In this document: positions 57,788 through 64,000 of the stretch, one piece after another
Numbering within the stretch: position 1 is the first letter of the stretch
Layout: every line of letters starts with the position of its first letter
Assembly (NCBI RefSeq): GCF_023065955.2
Contig: NW_026622874.1
Coordinates: 23,307,772-23,371,771, forward strand
Reading direction: 5' to 3'
From: Ursus arctos
Taxonomy: Eukaryota; Chordata; Mammalia; Carnivora; Ursidae
DNA: 64,000 nt
Translations under genes and position numbers: made by a program
Notes under the pieces: generated by a model
What the model was told of the DNA's origin: nothing
The model's input: the letters and a program-made list of their open reading frames with translations, nothing else
The model's database searches: none

Positions 57788-58689
57788 AGTCATTTACTTT
57801 TAAAGGGGGATGGGTCATCAGCTAGTTCTAGCCGGTTCTCGGGAGAAAGAGGGTGTTTTTAGTTGGAGACTCTTTAGTTTGCGGTGTTTCTGAAACACTG
57901 TATTAATGAGAGCATAGGCTAAGCTGCCATAACAAGAGTCCAAATAGTCATGGTTTAAAGAAGAAAATGATTTCCATCTTACTGAAGTCAAAAGAGATTG
58001 AACCTCTTCCACGTGAAGCCTCTATCTGTGGGTCCACGGCTGCTGCCATGACTGCTAGAAAGGGCAGGAGCTTTGTCTTTAAAAAAGTGACTCAAAGTTG
58101 CAGACCCCACTTCTCCCTGCACCCCACGGACTCAGCCCCGGTCCCCCGGGCATCCCTTGCTTCAAGGGAGGCTGGCAAATGGACTTTCTATGCCCAGCTT
58201 AGCCTCAGGAAGCTCTGTTACTAAGCAGAAGAAGGAGAGAATGGATGCTGAGGGCCGGGTAACAATCTCCGCCACACACCCCAAGGGGGAATGTCTGGTG
58301 AAATGGTGAGATATAGGAATACAGAGGTGTGGAAGTGGCACAGAGAGCCGTGAGCACATTAAGTGTGAATTACGTTAAGAGTGTGGCTGAGCTCACAGGG
58401 AGAGTCAATAAGAAGAGAAGCATTTAAAAGAAGGCTAAGGAGCCGTCAGAGGGCACCAGCAGTGCTGGCCCAAGAACCAGGGCAAGTGAGGGTGCAAAGA
58501 TGGAGAGCATTGTCATCCCTGTCACATATTTCAGAGAAATCAGATGCGCCCAGCGTTTTTAAAGGTCTACTGGACTTCCTCCCTGGAAGGTGATTATGTA
58601 GACCCTTCAAAGAGTAGCATCAAACTGTGAGGTGAGAGCTGAAACCCAATGACAAGGGCCAGTGAGGGGAGAGGAGAAGGATTTGGTTC

Positions 58690-58860
58690 CAAACGTGGCT
58701 GCACAATAAAATTACCCCACAAACGTACACACGCACACAGGTTCCTGTGTCCCCTTGAATCCCACTGAATCAGAACCTGTGGTGGATGAGTCTAGGAATC
58801 CGCTTCCTGGGTGACTCTGATCGAGCTGGGGTTGGCATTTGGAAACCACGGTATAGGCCA
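58690..58860. mobile_element. hAT-type fossil (MER5-like)
   Basis: GTGGCTGCACAATAAAATTA, CTGAATCAGAACCTGTGG and the end GGCATTTGGAAACCAC fit a worn MER5-type element. Confidence 0.5.
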
Positions 58861-59309
58861 CTTTTTCAAGCAGTTTCCCTGTGAACTGTGCAAGAAGGCC
58901 CTGAGGGACTAGCTCGCTTGCAAGATGAGGACAGTGTGGGCACTGAAGAGGCGGTGAGCTGGCCTCTGAAGAGGTCTCCAGGGCAGGGCTCAGATGCCTT
59001 TTAGAATCTGCATTTCTGGAGGAGTATGTGCGTTTTTCGCAAATAGCTCCTTGGGGCCTGACATTCCCAAGACCATCACATGAGCAGAGAATGGGAAACA
59101 GCCAGACCAAGGCTGGAGCACAGCTGTGAAGAAGCCAAAGTGCGTCCCTGGACCCCTTTCGTACCTGGTAGTGCCTCCTCGTTCTTCCCTGCCTCGGAGA
59201 AGCTCACCTTCTTCCCTGTCAGGGCTCCCGTAGGAAGGAAAAGAAGTGGCCCATCAGGAGATTCATTTTCATGAGACCACGATGCAGAGAAACAGGAAGG
59301 AATAAAATA

Positions 59310-59560
59310 AGAACAGCTCACACATATAAACACCTACTGTGTGTTTGGGCTATTCTAAAGACTTTGCATGACTCATTTAATCTTTTTATTTTTATTTTTT
59401 AAAATCCTTTTAGTAGCTGAAGGAGATGGGCCCAAATAGTCCCCTCATTTTTACGGAGGAGAAAACTGAAGAACAGATGGGCTTAAATAACCAGCCTAAG
59501 GCCCCTCTGCTGGGAACGGCAGAGCCAGGGTGGAATGGAGTCACCAGGGTCAGGGAGGAA
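59310..59560 (-). repeat. MIR- or L2-like fragment before the last exon
   Basis: AACACCTACTGTGTGTTTGG is followed by ACGGAGGAGAAAACTGAAGA and a degenerate GCAGAGCCAGG core, in reverse MIR orientation. Edges are approximate. Confidence 0.5.
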
Positions 59561-59720
59561 TTCTGGGGCAGGCGACCTTTTCCCAGGAGGGAAGCCATTT
59601 GTGGAGCCTCAGCACAGGCAGGGACTGGGGTGTTGGGTAAACCCGTTCTTTCCCTGAGAGGCCCGGCCTTCCGCCTTGGTCAGGGAAGGTGTCATCTGAC
59701 CACCGTCTCTTCTCACCCAG

Positions 59721-59823
59721 GCTGGCCCTGCAGCACGGGGACGGCCACGTGGTGGATTACCTGTCCCAGCCGGTCATCGACTACATTCTCAAGAGCCAAC
59801 TGTACATCAACGCCTCGGGCTAG
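59721..59823 (+). CDS. NMNAT2: NMNAT2 exon 11, coding part (residues 274-307 and stop)
   Basis: The exon completes Arg274 and encodes [20 protein letters not shown] then [13 protein letters not shown], followed by TAG at 59821-59823. The V-V-D-Y-L-(S/P)-x-x-V-I-x-Y-I pattern is the conserved C-terminal helix pair of NMNATs. The C-terminus INASG is that of mammalian NMNAT2, so the protein ends at the usual residue 307. The acceptor is CTTCTCACCCAG. Confidence 0.97.
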
Positions 59824-60127
59824 CAGCCGCACGGCCCTCCGCTCCACTCTCCCCTCGTCCTCCGCCAACGCACTGGCCCCTCCAGTCTCTGTCAGTCCCC
59901 CCGTTTCTCTCCTGCCTCTCTGTTTCTCCATCTCCTCATCTTGACTGTTCTCCCCACTTGCTGACTCACCCCTCCGCAGTGTGGGGGACCTGCAGAGAAC
60001 CACAGCATACCCTCTTCGGCAGTCATCTTTGGACAGACTCCCCTCTAGTCTCCGGGTCGGGGTGGGTGAGGGAATAGGGGTGGGAGTTGGGGAAGTGCAG
60101 GCCCTGGAGACGTGCTGGTGTCTGTCT

Positions 60128-60217
60128 CCCAGCATGCTCTAGAGAGCGGCTCCGGTGCCCGTCCTCCCAGCATGCTCTGGGGAGGCGGCTCTGGCTCTCG
60201 CCTTCCCAGCATGCCCT
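60128..60217 (+). repeat. Three-copy 38-39 bp tandem repeat with CCCAGCATGC cores
   Basis: CCCAGCATGCTCT starts at 60128 and 60166, and CCCAGCATGCCCT starts at 60205, so the period is 38 then 39 bases. The bases between (GAGCGGCTCCGG, GAGGCGGCTCTGG) are also related. CCCAGCATGC matches the core of the ZNF143 (SBS) motif, and GCATGC is palindromic. Confidence 0.85.
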
Positions 60218-60226
60218 TTACCACGA

Positions 60227-60302
60227 AGGGCTATTTTTTCTTTCTTTTCTTTCTTCTCTTGTTTTTTGGTTTTTGTTTGGTTTTGTTGTTGTTGTTGTTG
60301 TT
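60227..60302 (+). promoter_or_regulatory. U-rich and (GUU)n tract in the 3' UTR
   Basis: About 75 bases are almost entirely T and G, with some C: TTTTTTCTTTCTTTTCTTTC, then G/T-rich sequence ending in six GTT units. In RNA this suits ELAV/Hu or CELF binding. Function is inferred. Confidence 0.5.
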
Positions 60303-60884
60303 CACTCCTCATAGAATTTGGATGAAATCCGTGTCCGTGGTTCTTTACGTTTGTGGTCCTGATGCATTCCTGTGGTGTTAACCTCCCTTTTGACAGAACT
60401 CCGTAGCCAGCCTCGGCGCTCAGGCCGTGCGGGAGAGCCACACCCAGTGAAGGAGGCCAAGCCGCCTCCACCCTCCCGACACCCCCCATCTGCCCACTCA
60501 CGCCCCACACACCCCCACACACAGCAGCTGCCGACCAGGCTCAGGACTGAGGCTTTCGGGTTCCAAAACCTGGGGGGCAGGTCTGGGAATAGTAGGGTTT
60601 CGCAGAAGAATTTGTGTCTATTTCCTTAGTTTCAGAAGACCATTTTCCTGATGCTCTGGGCCTGTGATCACACAGAGCCAGTCCCTCCTCATGTCCTGGT
60701 GGCATCTGCACGGGTCCTCCTTTGGGCTGTGACTGATGGCAGAGTGGGTTCCCTACCAGCCCAGCGTTTCCAAGGAACCTTCAGGTCCTCACCTAAGCCC
60801 TTGGAGGTCCTACCTAGCCACATTCCTGCATCTGAGAAGCATCACCTATTCAAGGCCAAAGCCTAATAATGCAGCCATTCCTGA

Positions 60885-60890
60885 AATAAA
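60885..60890 (+). terminator. Possible proximal polyadenylation signal AATAAA
   Basis: A canonical hexamer lies about 1.06 kb after the stop codon. No strong downstream GU-rich element was noted, so use is uncertain. Confidence 0.35.
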
Positions 60891-63082
60891 ACATGCTAGG
60901 AGTTCACGCAACCCTAGAGATCTTTGCTAACTGGAATTATTTCTTGCCTGTTCGGCTGGGAAATTTTTCTGTCATGATGTAAGTCCAGGATGACCAAGGG
61001 GAGTGTGGCTTGTTGCCCTGAAGGGAATCGATAGTCCTCACCCACTCTCGCTGCAGTGACACAGGCGGTGCCTGAGGTCAGTTTCTTCTCGAGGCGCAGT
61101 ACCTCGGCCTTGTTTCTGGAGCTGGTCGTATCTCCTGCAGAGCCCAGAAACCACAGTCATCGCCTGAGGAAACCTGTCTGGCAGGGGAGTGGGTTCACAG
61201 AACCGAGATCATGGCGGGGCGGACATTAAGAGCCACTAAATTGTTTCTTCCTTTTTCTAATTTCTTACCTTCCTCCACTGCTCCTGGAAACAGTTCTGAC
61301 AGACCGTTTTTCTAGTTGTTCAGGTCTCACTCATGCCCTGTTTTGAGAGCCAAAAGGAAATTATTCTCTTATGCTCTGTGTCTCTCATCTAGTCCCTGGC
61401 TCTTGGTCTTCTGGTTGTCTTCATGGAATGCGTCCCCGAGCAACAGGATACTTTTATCAAAATCTAGTACCAGTTATGGCCCAGGAGTGGGGGTGAGATC
61501 TGACATTGGGGACACCATTCTTCAGCACACATTTCACATCCGTGACAGTCTTCCATAGCCTCCCGGAAAAGGAACTGGATTCAACAGAAGGGCATGTTTG
61601 AGTAGCATCCAGGAGGGTATTATTCCTTTTGGATTATGGAGCCGATGAAGATCCTGTTCTTGGGTCTCAGTGTTTGGTTAAGGATCGTGGAATCATAAAT
61701 GGAAAAAAAAAAACACCAGAGATTAGTTGATTCAACATTCTCCTTCAAAGATGAGGGAGCAGAGACCCACTGGATTAAATGTCTATCTACAGCAAGTGTA
61801 GAGCCTGGCAAAAGGATATCGTTTCCCTGACCCTTAGGGCATCATACCACATGATCTCTGTCCCCCCAGTTCCCCATGATACTGACCAGGTAACATGTGG
61901 TTTCTACTTTTTTCAGACTTTTCCTGGCATCTTTCTCTTAAATTATGTCTCACCCAGGTGCTCCTATATATGGCATTGTATGTGCCAGTCCTGAGGGAGG
62001 GGGGGATGTGATGGGGAGGAAGGCCGTAGCTAGGTTTCCCTCAGAAATCAAGAGATCTCGGTGGCTTAGAGAAAATCCCAAATAGTGACACTCTGAATCC
62101 AAGAAAGGATGCTCTGTGGAAGGCTAGGAAAGACCTTGAATGCTCAAGATGACACTGGAGAGAGAGAGAAGAGCCTTTGGGCAAAACAGTCCTAAGCCAG
62201 GAAAAGAAAACAGAGAACCAGATTCCCTAGGGGAACGTGGCATTTTCAAGGACGCAAAGTTTATCTATGGTTAGAGTTTATTATGAGGACCTACATGAGC
62301 AAATCTGAGAGAAACCAGACATCTTTGGTCTCTTTGGTACACCCCATTACTCTGCTGGGCACTGTGGTCAGGTCGAATTTAGTGCACAGCCCGTGAGAGA
62401 GAACCGGTGGGACTGGCTGCGTATGCTTGGTCTGGGAGTGGGAAGGCGCACAGGATGGAAAAGAACAGGGGCCTTAGAAGATGTCTGGAATGAAATGGGG
62501 CAGATCTTATCTTGGGGGATCCCAGGGATTGTATTAAAATAGCTTTCCTTAAATATAAGAAAAAGTGAATTTCCTTTTGGGTAGAATTGTCCATTCCCCA
62601 ACCTGTGCCATTCTTTATTTGCTAGGGGGGAGGTCAGAGCCTCCTCTCTCAGTCCAGGGAGGACACTATGGCTGTGCCTGCAAAGGCCAGCACCAGAGAG
62701 ATTCTGAGTTTGAAGTAGTGCCACAGGTGCCATGAGGATGACCTCTAGGCCCTGACTTCCCCGCTGGGGTCCCCCTTCTCCCTCCAAAGGCCATCTCAAG
62801 GCTGGCATGGCTCAGAGTTTGGGAGAAAGGCATGGACAGCAATGATCATATTAAGAGGGGTCCGGAGCCTCATTTCCTGCCTACCAATGAAAAAACATCT
62901 CTCCTGCTCCTCTGAAAGTGGCTGATATGAGTAAGAACAGGCAGGAGGGAAACTCTTTGTGCCAGTGACTCTCTCCTCAAGGAGTGGCCCTCTGGGGAGC
63001 TCTGTGCTGCTACCTGGTACCTCATTCGTCGCCCCCGACCCCAGGCAGTCTCTGGGGCCTTCTTGCTTTCATTTTCCGTGAA

Positions 63083-63090
63083 TGTACATA
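63083..63090 (+). promoter_or_regulatory. Pumilio response element TGTACATA
   Basis: An exact match to UGUANAUA in the 3' UTR. Pumilio proteins repress or localise neuronal mRNAs. A single site is weak evidence. Confidence 0.4.
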
Positions 63091-63427
63091 GGAACAGGGG
63101 AGGAAAGTCTCTTACTGAAGTGCCTGAAACCCAGAGCTAGAGCTTCTAGAGACGCTCTTCTTCCCATCTCCGCGTGGCGAACTTTCCCCAGCGTTCTCTG
63201 GTCTCATGCTTCAGCTTCTCAGAAAGACAGAAGAACTTGCTGTTCTAATTAAGTAGAAAGTGAGACTCATTGATCAAACTGCAGCAAAAGGCAGAGAATT
63301 ATAAGGAGATATGACTGTATTTTAACAACGCCAATCTACTCTCCCCAACTGATATAAACACACACTTTAGGGGACCAAGAGAGAGAAGCATGTTATTATA
63401 TTCCATTCATCGAAAGAGGAATGCAAA

Positions 63428-63433
63428 AATAAA
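63428..63433 (+). terminator. Possible polyadenylation signal AATAAA
   Basis: A canonical hexamer inside the distal 3' UTR, within AAAAATAAATCC. Probably secondary to the later signals. Confidence 0.25.
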
Positions 63434-63864
63434 TCCATAGAATATGAAAAGCTCAGGATCTCTCCCAAGGCTACTGCAGGAAGGCCGACAGGTGAGACGG
63501 GGAGGATGGAAATGGACTGATTTTGTAGCTCTTCCAATTAGGGTACCCGAGGAATAGCATTGTGGGGAAGGAGTGCACGCTCTCAGTCAGATTCACCCAG
63601 TCTACACCATCTTAGAGCTGCCCGCTGAATTCAATTCTTCACATGGTTTCTTGGTTGGCTCAGTTTGGGGTGTCCTATTAGCCTGTTCCATTTACTTAGG
63701 AATGAGCTACACTCTTTCCCTTCAGTCTAGCCCAGGTCCAGAACTCAGTTTGATCCAAACGGTCTCAAGGATTGGCATGGGGAGGGGGAAGCTTTTTTTG
63801 AAATCACTTTTGGTCACCGCATCTGCCATTTTAAGAGTAAGAGTTGCTTTATGAACAATTCATT

Positions 63865-63870
63865 AATAAA
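63865..63870 (+). terminator. Possible distal polyadenylation signal AATAAA
   Basis: ATTAATAAAAAAAAC in an AT-rich stretch. It could give an end about 120 bases before the last signal. Confidence 0.4.
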
Positions 63871-63983
63871 AAAAACTACATTGAAGTTGCAGCACCATTT
63901 CATAGTGAAATATTTTGAGTAAAATTTTGTTGCTAGAATAGTCATGGACAAAAGTTTTATCAGCAAAATGTTTGAATTACATT

Positions 63984-63989
63984 AATAAA
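63984..63989 (+). terminator. NMNAT2: Likely main distal polyadenylation signal AATAAA
   Basis: TTACATTAATAAATAAGAC lies 4.16 kb after the stop, matching the known length class of the NMNAT2 3' UTR. Cleavage would fall at or just past the end of the window. Confidence 0.6.
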
Positions 63990-64000
63990 TAAGACAATGC

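Larger units (their letters stand above)
57395..59720 (+). other. NMNAT2: NMNAT2 intron 10
   Basis: This 2326-base intron contains an antisense Can-SINE (57561-57787), a hAT-type fossil (58690-58860) and a MIR-like piece (59310-59560). The rest shows nothing recognisable. It ends in CTCTTCTCACCCAG. Confidence 0.92.
1..64000 (+). other. NMNAT2: NMNAT2 gene, 5'-partial (intron 1 to the end of the 3' UTR)
   Basis: The gene makes NAD+ from NMN and ATP (and NaAD from NaMN) on Golgi-derived axonal vesicles. Loss of this labile enzyme raises NMN relative to NAD+ and activates SARM1, which triggers Wallerian-type axon degeneration (established knowledge). Ten consecutive exons on the plus strand join in frame to give residues 29-307 of a 307-residue protein. 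Exon sizes are 89, 68, 79, 127, 81, 45, 77, 102, 68 and 103 coding bases; with an expected 85 coding bases in exon 1 they make 924, which is 308 codons including the stop. Exon 1 and the promoter lie upstream. In human the neighbour beyond the 3' end is LAMC2 in convergent orientation; nothing of it was seen here. Identity is near certain; orthology to the human gene is inferred from recalled sequence, not from an alignment. Confidence 0.97.
59824..64000 (+). other. NMNAT2: NMNAT2 3' UTR
   Basis: About 4.2 kb separates the stop codon from the last AATAAA (63984), which fits the multi-kilobase 3' UTR known for mammalian NMNAT2. No Can-SINE or L1 interrupts it. It holds a three-copy tandem repeat, a U-rich tract, a Pumilio-type octamer and several possible polyadenylation signals, all listed separately. 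Open frames in this stretch (up to 146 residues, minus strand) resemble no protein. The end is not proven without transcript data. Confidence 0.85.

Noticed and set aside
59426..59944. A 172-codon plus-strand frame reading into exon 11
   Set aside because: It reads exon 11 in a different frame from NMNAT2 and translates intron and 3' UTR; not coding.
60000..64000. 3' end of the convergent neighbour LAMC2 on the minus strand
   Set aside because: No laminin-like coding sequence or minus-strand exon was found; it probably lies beyond the window.

Overview
The window is mammalian nuclear DNA from a carnivoran, probably a caniform (dog, bear, seal or weasel relative). The support is sixteen tRNA-derived Can-SINEs with the recognisable head (GGGGCGCCTGGGTGGCTCAG), the GGGAGTCTGCTTCT body block, CT-rich tract and AATAAA-type A-tail. 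The felid version of this SINE has a different body. The species cannot be named from sequence alone.

The only protein-coding gene I can support is NMNAT2 (nicotinamide mononucleotide adenylyltransferase 2, the short-lived axonal survival NAD+ synthase), on the + strand. Ten coding exons (exons 2-11) were located by splice junction and reading frame. They total 839 coding bases and give residues 29-307. The missing 85 bases (residues 1-28 and the first base of codon 29, holding the GxFxPxxxGH nucleotide-binding motif) lie in exon 1, upstream of the window. All ten acceptors are AG, all ten donors present are GT, phases match throughout, and there is no frameshift or premature stop.

Layout: 1-31208 is the 3' part of the very large intron 1. 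It is rich in Can-SINEs, with a fragmented L1 on the minus strand (about 21990-25255), an L1 3' end on the plus strand (about 29360-30300), two copies of one LTR-like repeat in opposite orientation, and old L2, MIR and hAT fragments. Exons 2-8 lie at 31209-44617 in a GC-richer, SINE-free block with a CpG-dense segment between exons 2 and 3. Intron 8 (44618-57093) is the longest intron after intron 1; it carries four SINEs and two candidate regulatory clusters. Exons 9-11 end at the stop codon at 59821-59823. A roughly 4.2 kb 3' UTR follows, with a last AATAAA at 63984, so the window ends at about the expected cleavage site.

I see no prokaryote-like operon, CRISPR array, intact mobile element or new biological system. 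The points most worth checking are regulatory or structural: a perfect CRE next to a CArG-like box in intron 8; paired POU-type motifs in intron 3; a G-quadruplex motif just upstream of exon 3; symmetric exons 6, 7 and 9; a three-copy ZNF143-like tandem repeat at the start of the 3' UTR; and a recent local 160-bp duplication in intron 1.
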